Positions 15,612-26,756 are shown, numbered from the stretch's first letter. The stretch: 64,000 nucleotides of DNA from Lysobacter sp. yr284 (GCF_900107375.1 NZ_FNPT01000010.1:1-64000), one strand, 5' to 3'. Notes: generated by a model not told the origin, from the letters alone. Numbers and translations are program-made.

Positions 15612-16094
15612 ATGACCCTGCCGCCCGGAACCGTACTGCGCCCGATCCTGCCGCGCGACGACGCGGCGCTGGCGGCGATCGCCCGCCAGGTGCTGGCCGA
15701 ATTCGGGTCGGGCCTGGCCAGCGATCCGGAGGTCGATGCGATGCAGCGCGCCTACAGCCGGCCGCGCAGCGCCTACTTCGTGGTCGAGCGCGACGGCAGG
15801 GTTGGCGGCGGGTGCGGCATCGCGCCGTTGCTCGGCGGCGACGACGGCGTGTGCGAACTGCGCAAGTTCTACCTGCTGCCCGGCGTGCGCGGGATCGGCC
15901 TGGGGCAGGCGCTGCTGGACAAGTGCCTGCTGACCGCACGCGGATTCGGCTACGGCCAATGCTATGTCGAGGCGCTGGACCGGATGAGCCAGGCGCATCG
16001 CCTGCTCGAAGCCAACAGCTTCCAACTGCTGCAAGCGCCGATGGGGTATGGCGAGTTGCGCGGTAGCCATACCTGGTATTTGCGTTCGCTTTGA
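15612..16094 (+). CDS. GNAT family N-acetyltransferase
   Basis: This 160-aa cytoplasmic protein shows the GNAT fold: strand motif CELRKFYLLPGVRGIGLGQALLDKCL contains the acetyl-CoA pyrophosphate loop (Q/R-x-x-G-x-G/A form: RGIGLG). A conserved end follows (CYVEALDRMSQAHRLLEANS). It is likely to acetylate a small molecule or an amino group on a protein; the acceptor is unknown. Nothing in the neighbourhood suggests a pathway. It is divergent from the DUF4189-like gene, and a repeat block follows. Confidence 0.85.
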   Translation: MTLPPGTVLRPILPRDDAALAAIARQVLAEFGSGLASDPEVDAMQRAYSRPRSAYFVVERDGRVGGGCGIAPLLGGDDGVCELRKFYLLPGVRGIGLGQALLDKCLLTARGFGYGQCYVEALDRMSQAHRLLEANSFQLLQAPMGYGELRGSHTWYLRSL

Positions 16095-16190
16095 ATAGGG
16101 CGCTGGATTCGACCGGGGGTCTGGGTTCGCCTTGCGTCTGGTCCGCTTCGGGCAGGCCGCTTTTGAGCGGACCGCTTTCGAGCGGGCCGC

Positions 16191-16417
16191 GGCTTTTGTG
16201 GGAGGGCCTTCAGGCCCGACGCTTTGCCGACAGGTTGCGGCGATCCGACCGGAAAACGTCGGGCCTGAAGGCCCTCCCACAAAAGCCGGAAGCTTCGGAC
16301 TGAAGGCCCTCCCACAAAAGCCCGAAGCTTCGGACTGAAGGCTGTTCCACACAGCCAGGACTTCGGGCTGAAGGCTCTCCCACAGCGCAAGGCTTCAGGG
16401 CCGAAGGCCTTCACACA
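16191..16417. repeat. Cluster of GTGGGAGGGCCTTCAGGC inverted repeats
   Basis: The first unit (about 16191-16223) reads TTTTGTGGGAGGGCCTTCAG then GCCCGACGC. An inverted copy follows at about 16256-16287, forming a long hairpin. Three or more decayed copies in the second orientation follow (near 16290, 16323 and 16361). The cluster fills the gap between the GNAT gene and the SDR gene. The same family occurs at 18977-19108 and 26844-26934. Confidence 0.85.
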
Positions 16418-16578
16418 GTAAAGCGGGCTCGGGCCCGCAAAGCCGCACCACCCAGGCCGAGCCAGCGCAAAAATGCTGACGCCGCCCCCGTTCCGGCGGC
16501 AGACGCCCGCCCGCCCCGGGCGGCGCCCTCCCCCGCGGTCCTTTAGAATGGCGCCTTTTCCGCCCTCAGGACCGCCCC

Positions 16579-17349
16579 ATGCAACTCGAAAATGCCCGCG
16601 CCGCGATCACCGGCGGCGTTTCCGGCCTCGGTTTCGCCGTGGCCCAGCACCTGGTCGCCCGCGGCGGCAAGGTCGCGCTGTTCGACGTCAACGACGACAA
16701 GGGCGCGCAGGCGGTGGCCGCGCTCGGCGAGGGCAACGCCCGCTACTTCCGCACCGACGTCACCGACGAGGCCGGGGTGTCGGCCAACCTCAAGGCGGCC
16801 CAGGAGTTTCTGGGCGGCCTGAACGCGGCGATCAACTGCGCCGGCATCCTCGGCGCCGGCCGCGTGCTGGGCAAGGACGCGCCGATGGCGCTGTCGCAGT
16901 TCCAGACCACGGTCATGGTCAACCTGGTCGGCAGCTTCAACGTGGCCAAGGCCGCCGCCGACCTGATGCAGCACAACGAGGCCGGCGCGGACGGCGAGCG
17001 CGGCGTGATCGTCAACACCGCCTCGGTCGCCGCGTACGAAGGCCAGATCGGCCAGGCCGCGTACTCGGCCAGCAAGGGCGGCGTGGTCGGCATGACCCTG
17101 CCGATGGCGCGCGAGCTGGCCCGCTTCGGCATCCGCGTGATGACCGTGGCGCCGGGCATCTTCTGGACCCCGATGGTCGACGGCATGCCCGAATCGGTGC
17201 AGCAGTCGCTGTCGGCCTCGATCCCGTTCCCCTCGCGCCTGGGCAAGCCGGAGGAGTTCGCCGACCTGGTCGCCTACATCCTCGGCAATACCTATCTCAA
17301 CGGCGAGACCATCCGCCTGGACGGCGCCACGCGCCTGGCGCCGAAGTAA
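16579..17349 (+). CDS. Short-chain dehydrogenase, 3-hydroxyacyl-CoA dehydrogenase type 2-like
   Basis: This 256-aa classical SDR has TGGVSGLG at residues 11-18 for NAD binding, an NCAG motif at 86-89, N115, S149 and the catalytic Y162-x-x-x-K166 (YSASKGG). The sequence resembles type 2 3-hydroxyacyl-CoA dehydrogenases / HSD17B10: MQLENARAAITGGVSGLGFA, then RVMTVAPGIFWTPM with the loop before the C-terminus. It probably oxidises short or branched 3-hydroxyacyl-CoA with NAD+ during branched-chain amino acid or fatty acid breakdown. No thiolase or acyl-CoA dehydrogenase gene is adjacent, so the pathway is inferred from family only. Confidence 0.88.
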   Translation: MQLENARAAITGGVSGLGFAVAQHLVARGGKVALFDVNDDKGAQAVAALGEGNARYFRTDVTDEAGVSANLKAAQEFLGGLNAAINCAGILGAGRVLGKDAPMALSQFQTTVMVNLVGSFNVAKAAADLMQHNEAGADGERGVIVNTASVAAYEGQIGQAAYSASKGGVVGMTLPMARELARFGIRVMTVAPGIFWTPMVDGMPESVQQSLSASIPFPSRLGKPEEFADLVAYILGNTYLNGETIRLDGATRLAPK

Positions 17350-17365
17350 ACCCACACCCCTACCT

Positions 17366-17461
17366 GTAGGAGCGGCGCGAGCCGCGACCGCGACAACGCA
17401 ACTACGCCGCAAGCCTCGGCGCGACGGGCCACCCCGCGGTCGCAGCTTGCGCAGCTCCTAC
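17366..17461. repeat. Inverted pair of GTAGGAGCGGCGCGAGCC repeats
   Basis: A plus-oriented copy (17366-17392) and a minus-oriented, slightly changed copy (17435-17461) flank 42 bp, making a REPIN-like unit between the SDR gene and efpL. The pair could fold into a cruciform or a transcript hairpin after the SDR gene. Confidence 0.85.
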
Positions 17462-17501
17462 AGTCGGAAACGCAACGAACATCTCGACCGGAATCGACGC
17501 A

Positions 17502-18068
17502 ATGAAGGCTTACGACGTCAAGAAAGGCAACGTCATCGAACACAACGGCACCGTGTACCAGGTGCGCGACATCGAACGCAGCTCGCCGCAGGGCCGCGGC
17601 GGCAACGTGAAGTTCCGCTTCACCATGTATTCGGTCCCGGGCGGCGCCAAGTTCGACCTCAGCGCCGGCGCCGAGGACGAGCTCAAGGAAGTCGAACTGA
17701 GCCGCCGCCAGGCGACGTACTCGTACAAGGACGGCGACGCCTTCGTGTTCCTCGACGACGAGGACTACACGCCCTACACCCTGGATGCCGACGTGGTCGG
17801 CGACGCCGCCGGCTACATCATCGCCGACCTCGGCGGCTTCTACGTGCAGATCATCGACGACCTGCCGGTCGGCCTGCAGCTGCCGGCGAGCGTGTCGCTG
17901 GAAGTGATCGAGACCCCGCCGGAACTCAAGGGCGGCACCGCGACCAAGCGGCCGAAGCCGGCCAAGCTGGAGACCGGGATCGAGATCATGGTGCCGGAGT
18001 ACATCGGCACCGGCGAGCGCGTGCTGGTCAACACCGCGACCGGCGAGTTCGCCGGACGTGCGGACTGA
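17502..18068 (+). CDS. efpL: Elongation factor P-like protein EfpL (YeiP)
   Basis: This 188-aa three-domain protein has the fold of EF-P: an N-terminal KOW-like domain ([20 protein letters not shown]), a middle OB domain and a C-terminal OB domain ending in [18 protein letters not shown]. The tip loop of domain I reads SSPQGRGGN with Arg32 where canonical EF-P carries a modified Lys, which marks the EfpL/YeiP paralog. It binds stalled ribosomes and helps peptide-bond formation at proline-containing motifs. Its last 11 bases overlap the next gene, which starts with GTG. Confidence 0.93.
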   Translation: MKAYDVKKGNVIEHNGTVYQVRDIERSSPQGRGGNVKFRFTMYSVPGGAKFDLSAGAEDELKEVELSRRQATYSYKDGDAFVFLDDEDYTPYTLDADVVGDAAGYIIADLGGFYVQIIDDLPVGLQLPASVSLEVIETPPELKGGTATKRPKPAKLETGIEIMVPEYIGTGERVLVNTATGEFAGRAD

Positions 18069-18495
18069 CACCGCGCGCACCGCCGCGGCCGCCCTGCGAG
18101 CCGCGGCGTTGCTGAGCGCCGGCGCCGCCATGGCGCTGGCGATGGCGTGCTCGCGCTCCGGCGCGGGCGCTGCGGGCGAGGCCGCGGCCACCGCGGCCGC
18201 CGCGCAGTGCGAGATTCCGCAATGGCTGCAGCCGCCGCACCGCGACGGCTTCTGCGCGCTGCCCGCGGACCTGCGCGGATTCGTCCGCGACTACGAAGAA
18301 TTCAAGGCGTTTTCCGGCGGCGAACCCGCCGATGCCGCGGCGATGGAGTCCCTCGCCCGCGAACACGAGCGGCGCGTGGGCGAGCAGCGCGCGCGCTGGT
18401 CGCAGTTGCGCATCCGCTACGCCGGCGACGCCGCCGATCCCGCCGTCTCCCGCTGGATGCAGCGTTACGGCCAAGAGCAGGACCGTTTTTTATGA
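18058..18495 (+). CDS. Hypothetical lipoprotein overlapping efpL
   Basis: This 145-aa protein starts with GTG inside the end of efpL. An Ala-rich hydrophobic leader ends in a lipobox-like ALAMAC (Cys at about residue 31), so it is probably lipidated and exported. The mature part has two cysteines (QCEIPQW, GFCALP) and a helical, charged C-terminal half ([18 protein letters not shown]). It overlaps efpL by 11 bases and the GNAT gene by 4 (ATGA), so all three look translationally coupled. Function is unknown. Confidence 0.65.
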   Translation: MRTDTARTAAAALRAAALLSAGAAMALAMACSRSGAGAAGEAAATAAAAQCEIPQWLQPPHRDGFCALPADLRGFVRDYEEFKAFSGGEPADAAAMESLAREHERRVGEQRARWSQLRIRYAGDAADPAVSRWMQRYGQEQDRFL

Positions 18496-18953
18496 GCGCC
18501 CCCGACTACCATTTCGCCGCCGCCACCGCCGCCGACATCGAGCGGCTGATCCCGGTGCTGCGCGAGTTCTACGAGGTCGAGCACCTGCCGTGGAACGAGC
18601 CGGCGCTGCGCCGGGCGCTGGGCGCGCTGGTCGCCGACCCGAACGCCGGGCGCCTGCGCCTGATCGTGCGCGACGATGAGATCGCCGGCTACTTCGTGCT
18701 GGGGTTCTGCTTCAGCCTGGAATTCGGCGGGCGCTTCGGCCTGCTCGACGAGTTGTTCGTGCTGCCGGCGCATCGCGGCGGCGGGCTGGCCAAGCGCGCG
18801 CTGGGCGAAGTCGAGGCGCTGTGCCGGGCCGAGGGCCTGGACGCGCTGCGGTTGGAGGTCAACGACGACAATGCGCATGCGCGCGGGATCTACGAACGCG
18901 CGGGCTATGTGGCGCATCCGCGGCGGCTGATGACCTTGTGGCTGCGCGATTGA
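18492..18953 (+). CDS. GNAT family N-acetyltransferase, third gene of the efpL operon
   Basis: This 153-aa protein has the GNAT core: LIPVLREFYEVEHLPWNEPA start helix, LLDELFVLPAHRGGGLAKRA with the R-G-G-G-L-A acetyl-CoA loop, and LRLEVNDDNAHARGIYERAG, the usual closing helix. The ATG overlaps the lipoprotein stop (ATGA at 18492-18495). The acceptor is unknown. Its position after efpL raises the question of a translation-related target, but that is a guess from gene order. Confidence 0.85.
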   Translation: MSAPDYHFAAATAADIERLIPVLREFYEVEHLPWNEPALRRALGALVADPNAGRLRLIVRDDEIAGYFVLGFCFSLEFGGRFGLLDELFVLPAHRGGGLAKRALGEVEALCRAEGLDALRLEVNDDNAHARGIYERAGYVAHPRRLMTLWLRD

Positions 18954-18976
18954 GGCGCGGCGATCGGAGCGAAGGG

Positions 18977-19108
18977 CATCGGGGCTGAAGCCCCTTCCAG
19001 CAGAGCGCATCGCGGCGTCTGTGGGAGGGGCTTCAGCCCCGACGCTCTTCGTCCAGGGCGCCATGCCGCATCGGATCGGAAGGCGTCGGGCCTGAAGGCC
19101 CTCCCACC
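18977..19108. repeat. GTGGGAGGGCCTTCAGGC-type repeat cluster
   Basis: Three copies of the GGGAGGG(G)CTTCAG(G)C-type unit in alternating orientation lie at about 18977-19000, 19021-19045 and 19083-19108. The first two carry GGGGCTGAAGCCCC/GGGGCTTCAGCCCC variants, the third the GGGCCTGAAGGCCC form. They follow the GNAT gene and could act as transcript-end hairpins. Confidence 0.85.
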
Positions 19109-19146
19109 GAGCGCATCGCGGCGCCTGTGCCGCCGCCCATGCTCCC

Positions 19147-19254
19147 GCCGTTCCGGCGAACCCCGGAATCCATTTCTATCTTGCTGTCGCTTTTCCTGAA
19201 CGCGAAAGGCGAAAACGAAAGCAAAACCGATCGCGGCTTTCGCCGCAACGACGG
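19147..19254. repeat. MITE-like palindromic element (CCGTCGTT...CCGGAATCC family)
   Basis: This 108-bp stretch begins GCCGTTCCGGCGAA with CCGGAATCC and ends GGCTTTCGCCGCAACGACGGC, which is an imperfect inverted repeat of the start. The middle is less GC-rich. Two further elements of the same plan are at 25156-25274 and 30266-30393. Short palindromic ends with a variable centre and no gene suggest a non-autonomous mobile element or a palindromic intergenic repeat. Confidence 0.6.
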
Positions 19255-19514
19255 CGTCGAGGATTTCGCGGCTATCGCCAGCCGCGCAAACTCCGGCCGA
19301 TATGTCGAGCGCAACGCCAGCCCAGGCAACGCCGTACATCGATAGCAGCGACGGACCTCACACAAAAATCGCGGCAAAACCGCCGCGCCGGCTTGCGATT
19401 CCGTGATCGCGCACACCCGCCGTGCGCTGCCACGAACCTGCAATCTGCCGCTTCCAGGCTTTATCGTTTCCCCCGGCGGCGCACCCGCGCCGCGCCCAGC
19501 TCTGGAGCAAGGCC

Positions 19515-21602
<2,088 letters not shown>

Positions 21603-21799
21603 TCCGCGCCGGCGCGCGGCCGCCCGCCCGACAGGCCGGCGGCTGCGCGCGCGATGCCTGTCGGCGGTGCGCGCGCCGACGCGGCGCGTGCACCGAGAGC
21701 GCATACAGCAAGCGGTGGACGCGCGGCTGCGGACGAGCGGTTGCGACCCGGCGGCACCGCTTTGCTACGGTGTCGCCGAGCCGAAGCCGGAGCCCGCCG

Positions 21800-22411
21800 A
21801 TGAGCGATACCGACCATCGCAACAACCGCCGCACCGTCGCCGCCTACGAAGGCTATGCGCGCGGCTACGCCGCCGCGGTGCCGGCGACGCCGTCGGGCCA
21901 CGCGGCCGAGGACCTGCGGCGGCTGGCCGCCGCGGCCGGGCCGTCCGGCCGCGTGCTGGAGATCGGCTCCGGGCCGGGCTGGGACGCCGATTTCCTGGAG
22001 ACGCTGGGGCTGCGGGTGCAGCGCACCGATGTCACCGCGGCGTTCGTCGACTTGCAGATCGAGCGCGGCAAAGCCGCCTCGCGCCTGGACGTGCTGCGCG
22101 ATGAGATCGAAGGCGTCTACGACGGCATCGCGATGCTGTACGTGCTGCAGCACTTCGAACGCGATCAGGTGGATGCGGTCCTGCACAAGCTGGCGCGCGC
22201 GCTGGCCGCGAACGGCGCCTTGCTGGTGTCGCACATGCTCGGCGAAGGCGAGGAATGGGAAGGCGACGGCGGCGACTACCGGGTGGTGCGCTGGCCGGCG
22301 GCGGCGATGGACCAGCGCCTGGCGCGCGCGGGGTTCGCGGTGGAATTCGAGAGCTTCATCGACAGCGAGCGGCGGCCCTGGCGCAGCGTGCTGGCGCGTC
22401 GGCGCGGCTAG
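21800..22411 (+). CDS. Class I SAM-dependent methyltransferase
   Basis: This 203-aa protein has motif I RVLEIGSGPGWDADFLE (about residues 51-67), an acidic residue for the ribose after RVQRTDV, and the post-motif YDGIAMLYVLQHFERDQV, all typical of small Rossmann methyltransferases. The substrate is unknown. It lies about 200 bp after the phospholipase C gene with its own start context, so a shared operon is not clear. Confidence 0.85.
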   Translation: MSDTDHRNNRRTVAAYEGYARGYAAAVPATPSGHAAEDLRRLAAAAGPSGRVLEIGSGPGWDADFLETLGLRVQRTDVTAAFVDLQIERGKAASRLDVLRDEIEGVYDGIAMLYVLQHFERDQVDAVLHKLARALAANGALLVSHMLGEGEEWEGDGGDYRVVRWPAAAMDQRLARAGFAVEFESFIDSERRPWRSVLARRRG

Positions 22412-22437
22412 GCGCGGATGCGTCGGATGTGCGGTGA

Positions 22438-22617
22438 CGCGGTCGCGGCTTGCGCCCTGCTACAGGGAGCATGCCTTGCGACAGCGGCGACCTGCTGTAA
22501 CCGGATTCGTTGGATTCGTCGGATGTGCGGTCTCGCGGTCGCGGCTTGCGCCGCTCCCGCCAGGGGCGTGCGCTGCGGCGGCGGCTAGCTGTAGGAGCGG
22601 CGCGAGCCGCGACCGCG
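22438..22617. repeat. Three GTAGGAGCGGCGCGAGCC-type repeats, two orientations
   Basis: Copies lie at 22438-22463 (decayed), 22534-22560 (minus form, CCGCTCCCGCC end variant) and 22591-22617 (plus form, intact). The first two are embedded in a longer direct duplication sharing TCGTCGGATGTGCGGT. They fill part of the 361-bp gap between the methyltransferase and NUDIX genes; 22618-22772 shows nothing recognisable. Confidence 0.8.
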
Positions 22618-22772
22618 CTGTATCGCCTGCGGCGCCAGCGCCGATTCCGATGGAACCGTCCGCGCGACGGCCCACGCCACATAGCCGCTGGATGCGTCGC
22701 GCGCGACGGCATCGTCCGCCCGCACCCGCACGCGGACGCCGCAGCCCAGGCAGCCCTTGCGCTAGCCGCCGC

Positions 22773-23378
22773 TCAGCCGCCGCGCGCCAGCCACTTGCGC
22801 GCCAGCCGCCGCATCGAGTCGTCGCTGTCCGGATCGGCCAGCACCGCGCCGATCTCGCGCCAGGCCAACGCCAGCGACTCCTCGCCGACCACGAAGTCTT
22901 CGCTGTCGCACACGCGCACCACGTAGCGCAGGTCGTAGTGCCAATGGCCGGGCACTTCGCCGCGCTCGGGAATCCAGTGGCGGTCGAGGTCGAACAGATC
23001 CGGCTCCACGCTCAGGCCGGCGATGCCGGATTCTTCTTCGGCTTCCTTCAGCGCCACCGCGGCCAGGTCGCGGTCGCCGTCGGCGTGGCCGCCGAGTTGC
23101 AGCCAACGGCCGAGCTTGCGGTGGTGGGTCAGCAATACGCGCGCGCCGGCGCGGTCGACCAGCCAGGCGCTGCCGGTGAAGTGGCCGGCCAGGCGCTCGC
23201 GCCGGAACGGGTCCGGCCATACGGCAGCGTCGTGCTGCGCCGCACCACGCGGCTCGCCGGCCTCGGCCAGCAATTCCAGGAACGGCGCCGTATGTCCGGC
23301 TTCTTCCGGCCAGCGCCGGGCATAGTCGCTGAGTTTGGAACGAAGTTCGGCGATGGCGTCGGGGCGTTGCGCTTGCAT
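22773..23378 (-). CDS. NUDIX hydrolase
   Basis: This 201-aa protein has a Nudix box GGHADGDRDLAAVALKEAEE followed by ESGI at about residues 95-118. The first conserved Glu of the classical box is replaced (D-R in place of G-E), but the catalytic REx2EE-type core survives as K-E-A-E-E-E. This variant is common in an uncharacterised NUDIX subfamily with an N-terminal helical extension like the one here (residues 1-55). It should hydrolyse a nucleoside diphosphate-linked compound with Mg2+; the substrate is unknown. Confidence 0.88.
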   Translation of the reverse strand: MQAQRPDAIAELRSKLSDYARRWPEEAGHTAPFLELLAEAGEPRGAAQHDAAVWPDPFRRERLAGHFTGSAWLVDRAGARVLLTHHRKLGRWLQLGGHADGDRDLAAVALKEAEEESGIAGLSVEPDLFDLDRHWIPERGEVPGHWHYDLRYVVRVCDSEDFVVGEESLALAWREIGAVLADPDSDDSMRRLARKWLARGG

Positions 23379-23561
23379 GGAGACGGGCTGGCGATTCAGG
23401 AATGGGGAGCCGCGATTATCGCCGCCCGGACCATGACCGTGTGCGCTTGCCGCTTATTTACACCCTGAGTTAAGGTGGCCCGCCGCCCCGTACCGGGGCC
23501 GGTCACGTCGTCGCCAGAACGACGGGCACAGATCACTTCTTACGAGAGAGAGGGGAGTTCG

Positions 23562-25043
23562 ATGTCGAGAGGCCTGTTCATCACCAAACCGGTGGCACCC
23601 GCCGGTCATGTGGACGCCGGTGAGCCCGTAGAGGGCAGCCTCCAAGGCGAGGCGACGCTGAAACGGTCTTTGACCGCGACCCAATTGGTGATGCTGGGCA
23701 TCGGCGCGGTCATCGGCGCCGGCATCTTCGTCCTCTCCGGCCACGCCGCCGCCGAACACGCCGGCCCGGCGATCGTGCTGAGCTTCGTCGTCGCCGGCTT
23801 CGCCTGCGCCCTGGCCGGCCTGTGCTACGCCGAGTTCTCGGCGATGCTGCCGGTGTCGGGCAGCGCCTACTCCTATTCCTATGCCACGCTCGGCGAGTTC
23901 GTCGCCTGGTTCATCGGCTGGAACCTCGTGCTGGAGTACCTGTTCGCCGCGTCGACCGTCGCGGTCGGCTGGTCGGGTTACCTCAACAGCCTGCTGACCA
24001 GCTTCGGCATGGGCCTGCCGGCCTCGCTGTCGACCGCGCCGCTCAACATGGTCGACGGCGCGTTCGTCTACACCGGCGGCCTGGTCAATCTGCCGGCGGT
24101 GGCGATCGTCGCCGCGCTCAGCGGCCTGTGCTACGTCGGCATCACCCAGTCGGCCTTCATCAACACGATCATCGTCGCGATCAAGGTCGTGGTGATCACC
24201 TTGTTCGTCGCCTTCGCCGCCAAGTACGTCAACCCGGACAACTGGGTGCCGTTCATTCCGGAAAGCCAGGGCCCCGGCAAGTACGGCATCGACGGCGTGA
24301 TCCGCGGCGCCTCGGTGGTGTTCTTCGCCTACATCGGCTTCGACGCGGTCTCCACCGCCGCCGGCGAAGCCAAGAACCCGCAGCGCGACATGCCGATCGG
24401 CATCCTCGGCTCGCTGGTGATCTGCACCGTCATCTACATCATCGTCTCCGGCGTGCTGACCGGGCTGGTGCCGTACCACATGCTGAGCACGCCCAAGCCG
24501 GTCGCGACCGCGCTGGAAGCCTACCCGGCGCTGGGCTGGCTGAAGCTGCTGGTCGAAGTCGGCGCGATCGCCGGCCTCAGCTCGGTGATCCTGGTCATGC
24601 TGATGGGCCAGCCGCGCATCTTCTATTCGATGGCCAAGGACGGGCTGCTGCCGCAGTTCTTCGCCAAGGTCCATCCGAAGTTCCAGACCCCGTACGTCGG
24701 CACGATCATCGTCGGCGTGTTCGCCTGCATCCTGGCCGGCCTGCTGCCGATCGGCCTGCTCGGCGAGTTGGTGTCGATGGGCACCCTGCTGGCGTTCGCC
24801 ACGGTCTGCGTCGGCGTGCTGATCCTGCGCAACACCCGCCCCGACCTGCCGCGTCCGTTCCGCGTGCCGCTGGCGGTCGTGGTCTGCCCGCTCGGCGCGG
24901 CGGCCTGTCTGTACCTGTTCTGGAAGCCGTTCTCCGAGCATTGGCACCTGATGACCGGCTGGACCGCGATCGGCATGCTGATCTACTTCGGCTACGGCTA
25001 CCACAACAGCAAGCTGCGCAAGGCGGCGGGCGGCAAGGCCTGA
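23562..25043 (+). CDS. APC-family amino acid permease, copy 1
   Basis: This is a 493-aa inner-membrane transporter with about 12 membrane segments. It shows the APC signature GIGAVIGAGIFVLSG at about residues 47-61, the unwound TM1 substrate site, and VFFAYIGFDAVSTAAGEAKN in TM6 at about 250-270. A GAGGGGAG site precedes the ATG. The sequence resembles YfnA/CAT-type amino acid permeases. The next gene (25323) encodes a close paralog; a strong terminator separates them, so they are probably transcribed independently. Confidence 0.92.
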   Translation: MSRGLFITKPVAPAGHVDAGEPVEGSLQGEATLKRSLTATQLVMLGIGAVIGAGIFVLSGHAAAEHAGPAIVLSFVVAGFACALAGLCYAEFSAMLPVSGSAYSYSYATLGEFVAWFIGWNLVLEYLFAASTVAVGWSGYLNSLLTSFGMGLPASLSTAPLNMVDGAFVYTGGLVNLPAVAIVAALSGLCYVGITQSAFINTIIVAIKVVVITLFVAFAAKYVNPDNWVPFIPESQGPGKYGIDGVIRGASVVFFAYIGFDAVSTAAGEAKNPQRDMPIGILGSLVICTVIYIIVSGVLTGLVPYHMLSTPKPVATALEAYPALGWLKLLVEVGAIAGLSSVILVMLMGQPRIFYSMAKDGLLPQFFAKVHPKFQTPYVGTIIVGVFACILAGLLPIGLLGELVSMGTLLAFATVCVGVLILRNTRPDLPRPFRVPLAVVVCPLGAAACLYLFWKPFSEHWHLMTGWTAIGMLIYFGYGYHNSKLRKAAGGKA

Positions 25044-25064
25044 ACCCGGCGCATCCATGATTCG

Positions 25065-25100
25065 AGGCCGGCGGGACATCCCGCCGGCCTTTTTCCTTTT
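25065..25100 (+). terminator. Rho-independent terminator of APC permease 1
   Basis: A 12-bp perfect GC stem, AGGCCGGCGGGA / TCCCGCCGGCCT region, is followed by TTTTTCCTTTT. It begins 22 bp after the permease stop codon. Confidence 0.93.
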
Positions 25101-25155
25101 ACAGCGGCACGTTTCCATCGCGTCCGGCTCCATCCTCGGATAAGCGTCGCTTGAA

Positions 25156-25274
25156 GCCGTCATTCCCGCGAACGCGGGGTTGTTTTGCTCCACTTCGGCG
25201 GAGCCGAACATCCACAGACTTCAGCGTATTGCCTCGGTGGAGCCTTGGATTCCCGCGTTCGCGGGAACGACGGC
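25156..25274. repeat. MITE-like palindromic element upstream of APC permease 2
   Basis: The ends GCCGTCATTCCCGCGAACGC and TTCCCGCGTTCGCGGGAACG then ACGGC are inverted repeats, each itself a palindrome (CCCGCGAACGCGGG type). The centre (about 65 bp) is less GC-rich. The element sits 48 bp before the permease ATG and may carry or move regulatory sequence. Confidence 0.7.
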
Positions 25275-25322
25275 CGAAGGATCGCAGCGCGCGGATACAC
25301 GCAACACCAGGACGAACCACAC

Positions 25323-26756
25323 ATGCTGGAACAACTCCGGGCGACCAAACACCCGCACGCCGCCCACACCGAGGCCGAAGGCCTGAGCCTGCACCGCACC
25401 CTCGGCCCCTGGGGCCTGACCGCGCTGGGCATCGGCGCGGTGATCGGCGGCGGCATCTTCGTGATCACCGGCAAGGCCGCGGCCGAGCACGCGGGGCCGG
25501 CGATCATGCTGTCCTTCGTCCTCGCCGCGATCTGCTGCACCTTCTGCGCCCTGGCCTACGCCGAGTTCGCGGCGATGGTGCCGGTCTCCGGCAGCGCCTA
25601 CACCTACACCTACGCCACCCTGGGCGAACTGGCGGCGTGGTTCATCGGCTGGATGCTGATCCTGGAGTACGGCGTCTCCGCCTCGGCGGTGGCGGTCAGC
25701 TGGACCGGCTATTTCCTCAGTCTGTTGCAACACTTCGACATCACCCTGCCCGCGGCGCTGGTGCAGGCGCCGCTGGACGCCAAGCTGCGCCCGACCGGCG
25801 CCATCGCCAACCTGCCGGCGGCGGCGATCGTGCTGCTGCTGACCTGGCTGTGCTACGTCGGCATCCGCAAGTCCTCGGCGATGAACATGGCGATGGTGGT
25901 GCTGAAGTCGGGCCTGATCGTGCTGGTGATCGCAGTCGGCTGGAAGTACGTGAACCCCGACCTGTGGCAGCCGTTCATCCCCGAATCGCAGGGCAACGGC
26001 AAGTACGGCTGGGAAGGCGTGCTGCGCGGCGCCTCGATGGTGTTCTTCGCCTACATCGGCTTCGAGGCGGTGTCGGTGGCGGCGCAGGAATCGCACAAGC
26101 CGCAGAAGGACATGCCGATCGGCATGATGGCCTCGCTGGCGATCTGCACCGTGCTGTACATCGCCATGGCCGCGGTGATGACTGGGCTTGCGCCGTACAC
26201 CACCCTGGGCACCGACGAGCCGGTGGTGACCGCGATCGCCGCGCACCCGGCGCTGAACTGGCTGCGCATCGTGGTCGAGGTCGGCGCGCTGGTCGGGCTG
26301 TCGTCGGTGGTGCTGGTGATGATCATCGGCCAGCCGCGCATCTTCATGATCATGGCCCGCGACGGCCTGCTGCCACCGGTGTTCACCAAGATCCATCCCA
26401 AATACCGCACCCCGCACATCAACACCGTGATCACCGGCATCGGCATCGCCCTGCTGGCGGCGCTGTTCCCGCTCGACATCCTCGGCGACATGACCTCGAT
26501 GGGCACCCTGATCGCGTTCGCCTCGGTCTGCCTGGGCGTGCTGATCCTGCGTCGCACCCAGCCCGACCTGCCGCGGCCGTTCCGGATCCCGTTCGCCTGG
26601 CCGATCTGCATCAGCGGCATCCTCAGCTGCCTGGTGCTGCTGTCGACGATGAGCGCGCACAACTGGATGCTGATGGCGGTGTGGACCGGGATAGGTTTTG
26701 CGATCTATTTCGCCTACGGCTACAAGTACAGCAAGTTGCGCCAGGCGCGCGGCTGA
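25323..26756 (+). CDS. APC-family amino acid permease, copy 2
   Basis: This 477-aa paralog of the upstream permease has GIGAVIGGGIFVITG at about residues 37-51, VFFAYIGFEAVSVAAQESHK in TM6, and the same GQPRIFMIMARDGLLPPVFT and MGTLIAFASVCLGVLILRRT loops. It lacks about 17 N-terminal residues found in copy 1. It is likely an inner-membrane importer of amino acids; differences in the TM6 region (FEAVSVAAQ versus FDAVSTAAG) may mean a different substrate range. A terminator follows its stop. Confidence 0.92.
   Translation: MLEQLRATKHPHAAHTEAEGLSLHRTLGPWGLTALGIGAVIGGGIFVITGKAAAEHAGPAIMLSFVLAAICCTFCALAYAEFAAMVPVSGSAYTYTYATLGELAAWFIGWMLILEYGVSASAVAVSWTGYFLSLLQHFDITLPAALVQAPLDAKLRPTGAIANLPAAAIVLLLTWLCYVGIRKSSAMNMAMVVLKSGLIVLVIAVGWKYVNPDLWQPFIPESQGNGKYGWEGVLRGASMVFFAYIGFEAVSVAAQESHKPQKDMPIGMMASLAICTVLYIAMAAVMTGLAPYTTLGTDEPVVTAIAAHPALNWLRIVVEVGALVGLSSVVLVMIIGQPRIFMIMARDGLLPPVFTKIHPKYRTPHINTVITGIGIALLAALFPLDILGDMTSMGTLIAFASVCLGVLILRRTQPDLPRPFRIPFAWPICISGILSCLVLLSTMSAHNWMLMAVWTGIGFAIYFAYGYKYSKLRQARG

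Noticed and set aside
12818-15613. Very long minus-strand reading frame (931 codons)
   Set aside because: It spans the 21-bp array and is antisense-frame shadow of the heme-protein and DUF4189-like genes; composition is Arg/Ala-rich and no start context exists.
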